A stretch of 64,000 nucleotides of DNA from assembly GCA_951640195.1 (NCBI GenBank), contig OX621176.1, forward strand, positions 372,001 through 436,000. The letters run 5' to 3'. Position numbers and translations under genes: made by a program. Source of the stretch: Porpolomopsis calyptriformis. Lineage: Eukaryota > Basidiomycota > Agaricomycetes > Agaricales > Hygrophoraceae. This document shows positions 1 to 10,900 of the stretch, piece after piece. Below the pieces are notes generated by a model. That model made no database searches and was not told where the DNA came from. It saw only the letters and a program-made list of their open reading frames with translations. Position 1 is the stretch's first letter; the number at the start of each line of letters is the position of its first letter.

Positions 1-1778
1 CTGTTATATTTGAAGCCAGTGTACAATAAGTACGCTAACAAATGAGGTCTATACAGACTGTATAGACCAACTGACAACTGTCAGCCTTACAGACTACTGC
101 CAAATCAACCAAGTGGTTCTGGAAGTAGACTGACACTGCAGGCACTGGCACTGAATTGAAACCAGACTGGATTGTCTAGTGTGAAATGCTACATGTGTGG
201 CAAGTTTGGCCACTATGTGACTGATCTGAAATGTCCCAATTTTGGGAAGCCCCACATGGCATCTATCCAAGAGGGGGAGGATGCATTCAAAATGGTAGCA
301 GAAGATGCTATCGACAAGAACAACCAAGAGGCAGACAAGCCTCAAAACAACTACAGAATCGTAGTTGAGGAAGAGGAGGACAATCCTTTACAAGAATCAC
401 AGTATACATGTCAGGACCGAGGTTCCAAGGGGGTTCTCTGGGCCTAGCATGACAATATAGAACTGACAAGTGTTCTGAAGAGACTGTTGGATTCAGGATG
501 GAACCACAGTATGTAGACAAGTAAGTCAAAACTAGGGAGTCTACTATGAAAAAGCATATCTTTATATATAAAGCAATAAAAGGGAAATCTATGAAGGACT
601 ATAAGGGACGAGTGTTTGAAGGTCATAGGGACCTGATATGTAAGGGATAATGGTCCATAATATAGTCTTTAAAGGGGGTTCAATAAGAGTATAGAATGAA
701 GTGAAATGAAAGGGTAAAAGGGACTGTCATGAATGATCCGAGTGGCACAGTGGCTCAGAGTGCGCGAAACGAGTGTGCCCATTTGGCGCAGCTTTCAAGG
801 AGCCCGGTGAACCAAGTTTGGAGTCAATCCAATCACTGGTTCTTGAGTTACGGTCTCTTTAGTGATTTTGGCATAAACACTATAAAAGGTGTGTGGAATG
901 AGTATGCTTGTTTCACACAAGGTGTCACAATGTCACCTGAGAGTGCGCAAAATGAGTGTGCTCATTTGGCACAGATATTTCTGACAATACATCACAAGGT
1001 GAAGAGTATCACCTCCAAGAATATGATGAGTATGAAGAGTACTTACAAGAGGAAGACAACAATAACATTGTCAATGAACAGATACGTTCAATCAGAGAAA
1101 TGAGTAACCCTGCTTGTGAATTTATAGCATCTATAAACGATGAACAAGTGTTCAAAGAGGACACTCAACCCAAATCATGGGTTATAAGTCCAGCAGACAG
1201 CAGAACTGCCCAGCAAAGCTGAGCACAAAAGTAAGGCCTTTAGTGGCTCACATAGAATTAAACAGCCTTGTAGCTTTTGTAATGTTTGATACAGGCAGCA
1301 CCTCTGATGCCATTAGCCTAGAATTTCCAAGAGTTGCAAATTTGAAAATATATCAGTTAAAGGACCCTGTTCTGATCCAACTAGGATGCTGTGGGAGCAG
1401 ATCGTGGATTAACTACAGTACTTACTATCCTGTGCAGTATGAAAGTATCACAAAGAAATACTACTTCAATATTGTAAATATCAACAGATTCGATGCTATA
1501 ATTGGCATTGGGTTCATGCATGAATTTGAAATTATGCTAGAGCCTAGTGTGAACCAGATAATGGTCCACAGGGTGGCTGCTCCCACTCTAACTGAAGGGG
1601 AGGAAAACGATGAAATTGTGTGCAGACAATCGCTGCGACAAACTGAACAAAGGTCTGCTGAATGACTAGCAGATGCAGAACCGAAAGGTTCTGCAGGGAA
1701 GACATCTGGACAGGATGTTATAGAAACCAACAAACCAAGAGAGTTTGTCAAGGAGTTCTCAAGAAAAAGGTGTTCAGA
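1..1778 (+). pseudogene. Ty3/gypsy family A fragment: gag zinc knuckle and protease remnant
   Basis: This is a second, partial copy of the element found at 33038-46399 and matches its 35390-36590 part base for base over long stretches. It reads a CCHC-type zinc knuckle (CYMCGKFGHY, about 187-230), an acidic linker, then a retroviral-type aspartic protease with the DTGS active site (about 1289-1300). The coding frame is split by a solo LTR at 409-986 and ends with a stop at 1663-1665. At about 1778 the element stops and KDZ DNA begins at a short shared AGATG-like stretch, so the rest of pol is lost. Many positions that are CG in the other copy are TG or CA here, which marks it as an older or more heavily methylated copy. 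Non-functional. Confidence 0.85.
409..986. repeat. Solo LTR (578 bp) inside the Ty3-A fragment
   Basis: The sequence begins TGTCAGGACC and ends TTTCTGACA. It is flanked by the 5-bp direct repeat ATACA (404-408 and 987-991). The empty site is seen in the other Ty3-A copy at about 35791, which lacks the insert. A roughly 45-bp motif (GAGTGCGC...CATTTGGC) occurs twice inside, near 757 and 943. No internal retroelement genes remain, so this is the product of LTR-LTR recombination of an otherwise unseen LTR family. Confidence 0.9.
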
Positions 1779-1881
1779 TGTGATGGTCATGCAGCATATG
1801 CATATAAGCAGGAATGGATGTGGGCTCAAATTGCTTTAGATGCTAAGATATAATTCAAAAATATATTACCAAAGTCCCAAA

Positions 1882-3207
1882 TTATATAAATCTATCTAGT
1901 ATTCCTTTCAATGTACTCCATCCTGGATTAGCTACCCTTATCCTTTCATAAACATTAGAGCTTATAAAGTTAGTATAACAAACCCTTTCACCATTGAAGG
2001 AGTTCACTGCATGCCTGATAACTCAGCCACCAATCCCTACCACTGACCCCAAGTTATACTTCAACTCCACACCGATATTTAGTAGGCTTATCCAGCCATT
2101 GGTATATGGGCTGATGGTAGCTAGGATATCATACCACTCAGCTCAGGATTTGAGGTCTCGGTACTCTGGTGTAATCCAGTTGGCAATGATTTGAGACCCT
2201 AAAAACACTGAGGGCCACAGCCAAATGGCTTCAGCAAAGTCTTTATTTTTCTCCAACCTCTAGAGAGCTTTGGCGCTAGTGGGGTATAGTTCAGGGTGGA
2301 TGACTGAGAGGATCCCACTCATCAATATGAAGTACATTGCCAATTGATTGATGAAGTTCCTTGCATTGGCAGTCCGAAAATCTTGTGAAACGTAGAGTTG
2401 GTCAGTAGGCATCTGATAATACTCTATCAGCCCATCAATTCCTCACAATATTGTAAATCACTCACATCATCCCCCTGGGCAAACCATGCCAGAGACAATG
2501 TTGCAAGTCCTAGCAAAAGCAACATTGTCGGAGTTGGCTTGGCGAAATTTTGATGATGCCACGATGCTTGTCAGTGATTGGAGCTCTCGGCCATTGGCTC
2601 GGCAGTCGCTCGGTGAGGTATGTTTTTTCGGAGGACCACCTTAAGAGGCCTGCATGCCTTCCACATCTCACCTTGGGCCTGGTTGGACAGTGCCGATAGC
2701 AAATGCAAGACTACAATCTGGCCAAAGATATCAATGATAACTGCTGGATTGGTGATATGCCAGATCAGCACATCTCTGTTGACCAGAAAACCTCTGCCAA
2801 AGGGACTTTGGCAGATGTCCATTGGCGTTGGCGCTGGGTTTTCCATTCGGAATGTCACCAGTGGATATCATTTCAGAAGCATTTCCTCAACCTTCGGTGC
2901 CCTCTGATTTGGCACTGATCTACTGTAACAGTCAACATCCTAGTCTATAATGTCTGATATATTAGTTAGTACCATTCTATTATAATAATCCAACCTACTC
3001 ACAAGGATTCCTGACTGCTTTCACTAACACATCTACTATCCCTTCACATTCATAGAGCATTGCAATACTAAGAGAGGGGGAAGGATGGGCTCCCTTATCC
3101 TCAGTTCTCACAACTCCACAATCCTCTTGAAGTTTGGTAGAGAATCTGGCTTGCATGTATTGTGCCACCATTTCTGTAGTATCTGAGAGTGATTGGCTAG
3201 TGTCCAT
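1882..3207 (-). pseudogene. TET/JBP-like 2-oxoglutarate/Fe(II) dioxygenase pseudogene (copy 1)
   Basis: This matches the three exons of the better copy at 57078-55753: exon 1 from 3207 (starts MDTSQSLSDT), exon 2 about 2920-2466, exon 3 2412-1882. It keeps the WYDILATVGPY segment and a late RHAVN/GERVCYTNFM block, but has extra changes and stops, many from CpG loss. The TGA just after the HxD region (near 2143-2150) is shared with the other copy. In the family, HxD and a distal H bind iron and a following R binds 2-oxoglutarate. It lies tail-to-tail with the end of the KDZ transposase, as in copy 2. Non-functional. Confidence 0.75.
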
Positions 3208-3440
3208 CTAAAATAACATTGTATTTACTATTAAAGGTGTAATATGTTAAGGGAAACATAGCTTGTGTAAAGTTAGCTTAAGTGGAAGGATTGAAGGGTT
3301 GAAGAGAAGAGTTGCACCAGTTAGAACTCAGCCGGACTCAGCCACCAGTCAACCACTGATTAGATAAGCTAAGTTGGAAGCCACTGATGGTGTCCCAAAA
3401 GAGATTAATCACACCAATCCATATATCCCCACCGATCTGG

Positions 3441-4049
3441 TGATATGTCGGCTTCATGTATGAGAACCGAACACAGAACAAGGTGCAAGGACGACTATAA
3501 AGAGTCTCGACACAGTCTATGATTGACGATCATGGAAAGGAAGTCTTCAATCGTTCGCGAATGAGATCGATCGGGGAATCGGAAGGATCAGAAAGTCAAA
3601 AGAGGAAATCGAGAGGAAGTCTTTAGAAGATCTAGACTCGAGGGCGAGAGAGAAGCGAATATCTAACTTGTTGGATCACTAGCTACAACATACAGTATAT
3701 ATATCTTCTAGTACAAGGATCCCTTTGAGTGTATATGATAAAAGGGGAGCCTCTCTAATGATCTAAGGGAAAAGTAGTAAATGGGAATGAAGGAATCGAA
3801 TGAAAAGGGAGAAATAGAAGAGAACTGATGCCTTTGAATAGTGTCTTCCCTTTGATATACAAACTTTCATTTGCGTTCGGAAAGCTTCGATCGCGTTCGG
3901 AGCGTTCGATGATTTTCGAAGTCGTTCGGGATGTTTGGGAGCTATCGGGAGTGTTTGAAGGGTTCGTGTTCGTGTTTGAAGGACTTGGTAGGCGTCTAGT
4001 ATTCGTATAGTTGAATATATGGTGCTCAGGGGACAGAGGGGTCATATCA
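3441..4049. repeat. Probable solo LTR (609 bp) inside KDZ copy 1
   Basis: The insert starts TGATATG and ends CATATCA, and is absent from the same site in the 57-kb KDZ copy (near 57312). The flanking 4 bp are CTGG (3437-3440) and CCAG (4050-4053). These fit one CCGG duplication decayed by C-to-T change on opposite strands. A TATA-like stretch (TATATATATC) lies near 3697. No coding content is convincing. A short TIR element is the main alternative. Confidence 0.6.
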
Positions 4050-4149
4050 CCAGTTGAGAGGGCCAATTACTATATGCCTGCCGATCCAGTCGAGAGCACC
4101 GATCCTGATAATACCACCAATCCTCATCCATCATTGGGGGTGAGGGATC

Positions 4150-4945
4150 ACTAATATATTACTCATAACAATCTCAGCCACTCTGTTAACAATACAATCC
4201 TGCCTAGCTGCACTGTGCTTCATGGGCTATAATAGTCTTGGCCACTCTTTTGAAACTACTACTCCTGGCTGGCCAAGCTATGGTAATGATTGATAATGGA
4301 CTCAGCTGCCCTGTTGACAGTTATACCCTTGCTTAGCTGATTTGTAGTTATAATGCTCTTGGCCACTCCATTAGCATTACCATACATCGTTGGCCAAGCT
4401 GATACATAGACAAAGATGGGTTTGGCCACTCCTTTTCTGTCCTATCTGTGCTCAGCCCATCTAGTGTATATAGGTGATGATCCTTTCAGCCACTCTGTCA
4501 GTAGTTCCAATCCTTCTTGGCTGATCCATAGACACAGGCTATGGTATATTCGGCCACCTCATTGATAGTCTAATCCTGGCTGGGCCGATCCATAATACAT
4601 AGGCTGCGATACACTTGGCCAATCAGTTGACAATGCTATAATGCTCTCAGCTGCTCCATCAACGATGATATCTTTGCTCAGCAAATCTGTACTACATAGT
4701 GTATAACAGTCAGCTGCTCTATCGGCCACTCTCAAGGACCTTATCCTTCTACAGCTACACTATAGTACATGGCTGTAAATGGTCTCGGCTACCCCTTTGG
4801 TAGTACTATCCTTGCTCAGCCTATCCATAGTATACATATTATAATAAAACCTTGGCCACTTTGTAAACATCACTATCCCTGTTTAGCTGGGCAGTGTTAC
4901 ATGAGTTATAATACTCTCAGCCATTCCATTGATACTGCTTATCTT
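4150..4945. repeat. KDZ subterminal repeat array (copy 1, partial)
   Basis: Degenerate short repeats with a CTTGGCCACTC/CTCAGCCACTC-like core recur every 40-70 bp. They correspond to 57420-58200 of the intact right end, where the core more often reads CTCGGCC. No gene is seen. Probably transposase-binding or structural sequence of the KDZ element. Confidence 0.65.
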
Positions 4946-4951
4946 CCCTTG

Positions 4952-5146
4952 TGTAAGGGTTTGGGATAAGTTATCACACTTTGCTCAATACTAGGATATG
5001 CACAGAACCAATGTATTGGGGCAATCTGGTATAAGCAGGAGTGGGATGTAAACTTATTGTTTACCTAAGCATAACTGGTACTTAAGGTATCCGGTACAAA
5101 TATGTACAAACACAGCATGGTGGCTGTATGTAACATATCTGTTACA
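4952..5146 (-). repeat. Ty3-A 3' LTR (195 bp)
   Basis: Read on the minus strand it runs TGTAACAGAT...CCCTTACA. It matches the LTR at 33038-33232 with only about 6 mismatches in 195 bp, same length. A purine-rich tract (AAAGGGGGAGGA on the minus strand, 5147-5158) lies just upstream in element sense, as expected for a polypurine tract before a 3' LTR. It sits in opposite orientation to the 33-kb LTR because of the 12963-46399 inversion. The outer flank (CCTTG, KDZ DNA) does not match the flank of the other LTR. Confidence 0.9.
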
Positions 5147-5292
5147 TCCTCCCCCTTTGGCTTAACTGCCAGGGTAAGTTAAGCCTGATAGCTAGGCAGA
5201 ATACACATAAAACAATCTATATACTGCATAGAGATAACTAAGAGAAACAGAGAATAAACACTGTAGTAATACAACTGCGGCGACGGCTACAT

Positions 5293-6048
5293 TCATCTGT
5301 AGTCCATCAGGATGTCAGGTATCTCTGATGTACTATCAATACGTTCCTGAAGCGAAGCTGGCTCAGGTTCGGGTATCGGCAAGCCAAGTGAAACTTGCTC
5401 ACTATCGCTGCCTGGCAGCGCAGCGCTGTCTTGTGAGTCACGCCATGAACGGCGTTGTGAAGTGTGGGACGAGTCCCAGCCATGGGGTGGTCCATGCTTG
5501 GTGAGTGTGTACATGATTTGTCCACACCGAGTGAACGAGTTAGATACATCAAATGCGTCTTGTGTGATAAGGCCCACAGATGGGGCAACAGACTTGTCAT
5601 TAGACAAGATATGAGACTGGGGACGTCAGCGAGGATGTCCGTCCAGGAACCATGTGTCATTTCCGTCATGAAGTGACGAAGGAACGCCATTCCTTGCCAA
5701 TGTATTATGCACAGACTCTCTGTACATCTCGAGGGAGGATAAGTCTGAGACATTACCCTGGAGGGTGTCCTCAAGCCATTGAAAGGCATAGACAAAGGCG
5801 TCATCTGCCTGTTTAAATGTAATGCCTTGTCCGGCGAAGAACGGAACGAGGGATTGTTCTATGACATTGGATGATCCAGAGTACTGGGCTGGTTCTCTGG
5901 TGGGTTCCACAATGGACAGGTTCGATCCCATCACAAGTGAGCGATAGTGGCCGGGCATTCCAAACAGGAGGGCCACCGCTCTGATGTATTGCAACCGTAT
6001 CTGGTCAGCGTCTGTCAATGATCTGGTGGGAGCACGGGTCTTAGGTGA
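5293..6048 (-). pseudogene. Ty3-A third ORF, C-terminal part
   Basis: One minus-strand frame is open from the Ty3-B junction (6048) to 5293 apart from one TGA near 5626 (CGA expected). It encodes about 240 residues ending at 5293, with a segment LLFGMPGHYRSLVMGSN and a helical region QADDAFVYAFQWLEDTL. With the inversion undone, it continues the ORF that lies at 42969-46392, downstream of Ty3-A integrase; similar 3' ORFs occur in Ty3-B and D. I do not recognise a biochemical function. It is followed by the element's polypurine tract and LTR, so it belongs to the retrotransposon rather than to the host. It was broken by insertion of Ty3-B (duplication GGTGA at 6044-6048 and 46395-46399). Confidence 0.65.
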
Positions 6049-6407
6049 TGTCAGAGATATATTTTTTCTTTTTCCTTTGCTCGTCTGTTGCTATTTACAT
6101 CAGACAGTTTACATCAATAGCCGCTTAGCCACCCAAGCTCCGCTTAGTAATAGAAGGTGACCAAGCCATATCTATATTTAGTCTACCATCACTCTCCTTA
6201 TCTACATGACTCATCCATAGTCATTACAACTCACACATAGTCAGTATGACTCATACTTAGCTAGTATATAAAGCTAGCAGTAGATAGACTTAGGATAAGT
6301 CTGTTTCTTTCGTTAACACCCCAATCAGTAGTCTTCCAACCCTTTAAAACCCTACACCCAGAGCCTGAAGTAAAACCTTGCGATCAACCCTAGACTGCCG
6401 TCTAACA
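6049..6407 (+). repeat. Ty3-B copy 1 5' LTR
   Basis: 359 bp, TGTCAGAGAT...GTCTAACA, almost identical to the LTRs at 12604-12962, 46400-46758 and 52977-53335. It contains a TATA box (6265-6272) and, 25 bp further, the AAGTCTGTTTCT motif that pairs with the PBS. Confidence 0.95.
6265..6272 (+). promoter_or_regulatory. TATA box of the Ty3-B LTR
   Basis: TATATAAA lies 25 bp upstream of AAGTCTGTTTCT (6297-6308). That spacing would place the transcript start at or very near 6297, as needed for the self-priming model. The same arrangement occurs in all four B LTRs. Confidence 0.7.
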
Positions 6408-6419
6408 AGAAACAGACTT
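6408..6419 (+). other. Self-complementary primer-binding site of Ty3-B
   Basis: AGAAACAGACTT starts directly after the 5' LTR and is the exact reverse complement (12/12) of 6297-6308 inside the same LTR, close to the predicted transcript 5' end. This is the arrangement of Tf1/sushi-type elements, where the RNA 5' end folds back and primes its own minus-strand synthesis instead of a tRNA. The same pairing is present in copy 2 (52965-52976). Confidence 0.8.
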
Positions 6420-6538
6420 CCTTCTTGCTCACTCCACGCTATACAACCCCTACTCTGTCTGGCCAGTGCTGAAGGCTTGCTCTCTCCCCTTGTATTCCCA
6501 TCAAGCCCCCCCAATATCTAACTGCCACCATTCCACCA

Positions 6539-7942
6539 ATGGTTTTGACTCATTCGTCATCCACTATCCCTCACCCTGCTATCCCTCTCTCCCAGGAAGG
6601 CTCTCTCCCTCCTGCCCCAGCTCCCATCCCCGATGAGACAGTTGACCCTGCCCAAGAAGAAGAACAAGAAGAACAAGAAGAACAAGTGGGTCCCTCTCAC
6701 TCAAAAGGGAAAGGTTGAGCTGAGGACAATGATGAGGATGAAGAAGAAGATCCACGCGTAGCCTTCGAGATTATGAAGCAGGATTATCAACAATTGCTGC
6801 AGGTCCAACAAGACCAAGCGCAAGTGAGTCATAGAATCGAACAACAACTTCAAGTATTGATGGCCAACCTCATAGGCCCCCAACCTGTCCCTGCCCCTCT
6901 TGGGCTATTCCCCCAGCCCTTCCAAGCACCCCCAGTATTCCCCCAACCTGTCCCTGCCCCTGCCCCTGCCCCCGGCAAGATCAAGATGAACCCTCCTGAC
7001 GAATTCTCTGGTGATCCCACCAAGCTCTGCAACTTCCTGCATCAAGTGAAGTTGAATCATTTGGGATGACCAGGAATCTCAGAGGCTGACAAGATTATCT
7101 ATGCCTTGTCGTTTATGATCGGAGGAAATGCAGAACCATGGGCTGAGCGTCAAGTGGATGCTTACACAACGTTGAACTAGGTTGGTGCCGATTGGGCTGT
7201 CTTTGAACAAGCCCTCACCGAAGACTTTGGAGACTTGGACCCCAAGTCAACTGCTCAACTGAAGATCAAGGACGTCAAGCAGTTCAACAAGAGCGCAGAG
7301 GAGTACAACATCAATTTCAATTGATGGGGCCATGATACTGGATACGGACAAGAAGCTTTGGTGACTTTATATAAAGACGGACTCAACCCCTCCCTTTTGC
7401 GACAGATCTACCTTTCAGATCATCAACCCACCACCCTCTTTGAATGGCAGTCTCGTGCTGCAGAACTTGACAGACGACATTGAGAATTCCTGGCTAGAAC
7501 ATCTTCTAAGCCCCAGACTCGTAACACTCGCATCACCAACACCCCCTACCAACAAGGACCACCTGCTGGTCCCTCCACCTATCCCAACCCTGCTGCCCCC
7601 AGAATCAAACAAGAAGAAAAGCCTGCTTCACTAGGAGGAATTCCCAAAGGAGCATGTTTCAACTGTGGATGATTTGGCCACTTTGCCAGTTCTTGTCCCA
7701 ATGCTCCTAGGACAAGTACTTCTGGTTCTGGAAGCCGCTCCTTCACCCCAGCAGCTAGAGGTCGTGGAGGAAAGAAACCTGGTCGAGGGAGAAACGTTCA
7801 AGTTCTGGAGACCTCAGCCTCGATTGAGGAGGTTAACTCCAATGAAGATTCTCGTCAAGACTTCGAGAAGTGTGGTATCGTCAACTGGGAGCCTAGGAGG
7901 AAAGAAGAGCTGAAGAGAGCTTTGGAGAAACAGGGTTTTTGA
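6539..7942 (+). pseudogene. Ty3-B gag polyprotein (copy 1)
   Basis: The frame starts at MVLTHSSS (6539) and ends at TGA 7940-7942. It encodes a proline- and acid-rich N-terminus (poly-Glu near 6655-6690), a helical stretch rich in Gln (QDYQQLLQVQQDQ), a PAPAP linker (about 6930-6975), the capsid core (NPPDEFSGDP to about 7490) and a nucleocapsid zinc knuckle (about 7655-7695). In-frame stops break it: 6718 (TGA), 7067 (TGA where NHLGRPGI is expected), 7179 (TAG for W, intact in copy 2), 7323 (TGA, intact R in copy 2), 7481 and inside the knuckle at about 7669. All fit C-to-T or G-to-A changes. Gag forms the virus-like particle and binds element RNA. Confidence 0.85.
7933..7939 (+). promoter_or_regulatory. 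Putative -1 ribosomal frameshift site between Ty3-B gag and pol
   Basis: GGGTTTT in gag phase (CA-G GGT TTT TGA) fits the X XXY YYZ rule, with the gag stop codon directly after it. One nucleotide back, reading continues as LNSPDNSS into the protease, with no ATG needed. The identical heptamer and stop occur in copy 2 (51426-51432, minus). A downstream RNA structure was not assessed. Confidence 0.6.
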
Positions 7943-10900
7943 ACAGTCCGGACAATAGCTCGTGCATTGCGGACTCCTTTTCTATGTGTACCACTACCCC
8001 TATGCAATCTATTTCCCAAATTCTTGGTGCACTTGATTCGAGCGAAGAAGCTTTAACCATACCCCTTTGGTTGGAAACCACAGACACTGGTAGACGAATT
8101 GCCGCCAGTGCATTGATAGACTCTGGCACCTCTGGATGCTTTATAAACTGGAACTTCATGCAGGAGCGCGATATCCCTTTTTATCGATTGGAAGGACCAA
8201 TCCCCGTGCGGAACGCAGATGGGACAGACAACTGAGGAGGTCCCATCGAATATGCTGTAGACCTGTGGATGGAGACGCCGGATTTTCCTAGGGAACGAAC
8301 CCATTTGGAAGTGACAAATTTAGGAGATATGATACAGGTTATCCTCAGCTACCCGTGGCTCAAACGTAACGATCCCCTGGTTGACTGGAAGGCTGGAACA
8401 CTGACTTCACGTCAGACTGTGGCCCCAACCAAGACTTCTCAGGCTGGAGTGATAGTGTCACGAGTAGGCTCTACATTGAATGGCGACTCCTACGCCAAGA
8501 TTATCAGATTGGTCTCACTGGGAGACCATGCAAGACCCACTAGCATGGAGGAAGATATGAAGAAGTATGTGCTGAAGAAATACTGGAGGCACTGGAAGGT
8601 GTTTATGAAGACCACCTTCGATGAACTTCCCCCACGACAACCAGAATTTGACCATGCGATCAATCTCGAACCTACCTTTAGACCCAAGATCGGAAAGGTG
8701 TACAAACTCACTGAGTACGAACAGGGAAAGCTGAATGAATTCCTGGAGGAACAACTTGCAAGTGGACGAATACGACGATCAAACTCCAAACAAGCTGCCT
8801 CCTTCTTTGCTGCCAAAGGTGAAGAAGTTAATGCCCAAGGACAAGATGCTGGACTACGTCCAATCCAAGACTATCGCTATCTGAATGCTCACACAATCCC
8901 AGATGCCTATCCCTTACCTCTCATCTCTGAGATTATTCAACAGACCAAGTTATCAGAAGCGGAACTGTTCACAGTCATGGATATCCGATGGGGCTTTAAC
9001 AATATTCGTATCAAAGAAGGAGACGAATGGAAAGGAGCCTTCAACACTCGACGAGGGCTGTTCGAGCCCACCGTTATGTTCTTTGGAATGCGAAACTCGC
9101 CTGCCTCCTTCCAACGAATGATCGATGTTCTCTTCAAAGAGGTTATCAATTCCAAGCAGGTCCATATCTATATTGACGATATCCTGATCATGGGAAAGGA
9201 CCTCACTGAACTCACCTATTGGACGGAACGAACTCTAGAGATCATGGAGAAGAATCAACTGTCCTGCAAACCTGTCAAGTGCCAGTTTGAGAAGAAGGAA
9301 GTGATTTATCTGGGGATGATGATCTCAAAAGGCCACATTGCTATTAACCCCAAGAAGGTTGAGGTGATCAGAACCTGGCCTATCCCCCAGAGAAAACGAG
9401 ATCTCCAATCCTTCCTTGGCACTGCCAACTTTTGGCGGAGGTTTATCAAGGATTACTCCCTGATTGCTCGTCCTCTTAATGAGCTCCTACGAAAGGATCA
9501 AGAATGGATTTGGACCCCTAAGCAACAACGTGCTTTTGATACCCTTAAGAATGCGCTTACCTCTGCTCCTGTTTTGAGGACCCCAAAGCCAAATCTTCCT
9601 TACCTTCTGGAGACGGATGCTTCTGGTGTTGCACTGGGTGCAGTCTTGACCCAGAAAGAGAATGATGAAGAAGATTGGCATCCCATTGGCTTCTACTCCA
9701 AGACCCTCCTCCCAGCTGAACGAAATTACCCCACCCATGACCAAGAGCTTTTAGCCATTATATCTACCTTGAATGAATGGAGATACCTCCTACAAGGGAC
9801 ATGACAGCCCATTATGATCAAGACTGACAACCAGTCCCTCCAATACTTCATGACCAGCCATCAACTCTCCAGACGCCAGGCTAGATGGTCTGAGTTTTTA
9901 GCTTGCTTTTGGTTCAGAATCAGCTACCAGCCCAGGATCAAGAATAAGGCTGATGGACTCTCCAAACGTTCAGATCATTACCTGGAGTCTTATGAGGAGG
10001 TGGAGGACAAGGTTCTTCTGCCAAAAGAACTTTTTGTCAATGCGCTTTTCATCAATGCGATCATCAGTTTATCGTCCCCCAACTTTTTATCCAAGCTTTG
10101 CTTTCATTCCCCCCTACCCCTCGAGATCATGGCCAAAATTGAAGATCCCTCTTCCGGATACACCCATGTAGATGGCATTGTGCGTGATGCTGGAGATCAT
10201 ATAGTTGTGCCAAAGGACGTATCTTTGCGCACAGAAATTATTCGATTGACCCACGACACACCCACTGGTGGCCATCCCGGTATTGAGAAGACGAAGGAAT
10301 TGCTCCTCCGTAATTACACATGGGAAGGTGCCCCACAAGATATCACCAATTATGTGAAGTCCTGCCTTGCTTGTCAATAGACCAAGGTTTATCCACAGAA
10401 ACCCACTGGACTTCTCCAACCGTTACCCCCTCCTACTAAACCGTGGCAACAGATCACTGCTGATCTAATCATGGAACTCCCTAATTCAAAAGGATTTGAC
10501 GCTATTCTAGTTGTGGTGGACAGATTCACCAAACGAGCTCACTTCATCCCAACAACTGGAAACCTATCTGCTAAAGGAACTGCTGCGCTGTTTCAAGAAC
10601 ATGTCTGGAAGCATCATGGATGGCCAGAGAAGATCATTACCGATCGAGGAACCCAATTCTCATCAAAATTCGCTACATCATTGAACGAACTCCTAGGAAC
10701 CACTTCTGGACTTTCTACTGCCTATCACCCCCAAACAGATGGACAAACCGAACGGACCAATCAAGAGTTAGAGCAATACGTACGGCTCTACACTAACTTC
10801 ATGCAAGACAATTGGAAAGATTGGTTAGCTCTGGCGGAGTTCGCTTATAACAACCGAGAACATTCCTCCACTCACCAATCCCCCTTCTGGCTTGAATATG

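Larger units (their letters stand above)
1779..4951. mobile_element. Truncated KDZ transposon copy (right end only)
   Basis: The segment is homologous and collinear to 55645-58195, the right part of the KDZ element. It holds the last codons of the transposase (about 1784-1852), a TET/JBP pseudogene on the minus strand (3207-1882) and part of the subterminal repeat array (about 4150-4945). The 5' part of the transposase and the terminal inverted repeat are missing. A solo LTR sits at 3441-4049. Against the 55-58 kb copy most differences are CG to TG or CA. The left edge joins a Ty3-A fragment; the right edge is cut by the Ty3-A LTR at 4952. Confidence 0.85.

Noticed and set aside
3755..4066. 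Minus-strand ORF of 103 codons in the 609-bp insert
   Set aside because: Low complexity, runs across the insert border, absent from the other KDZ copy.
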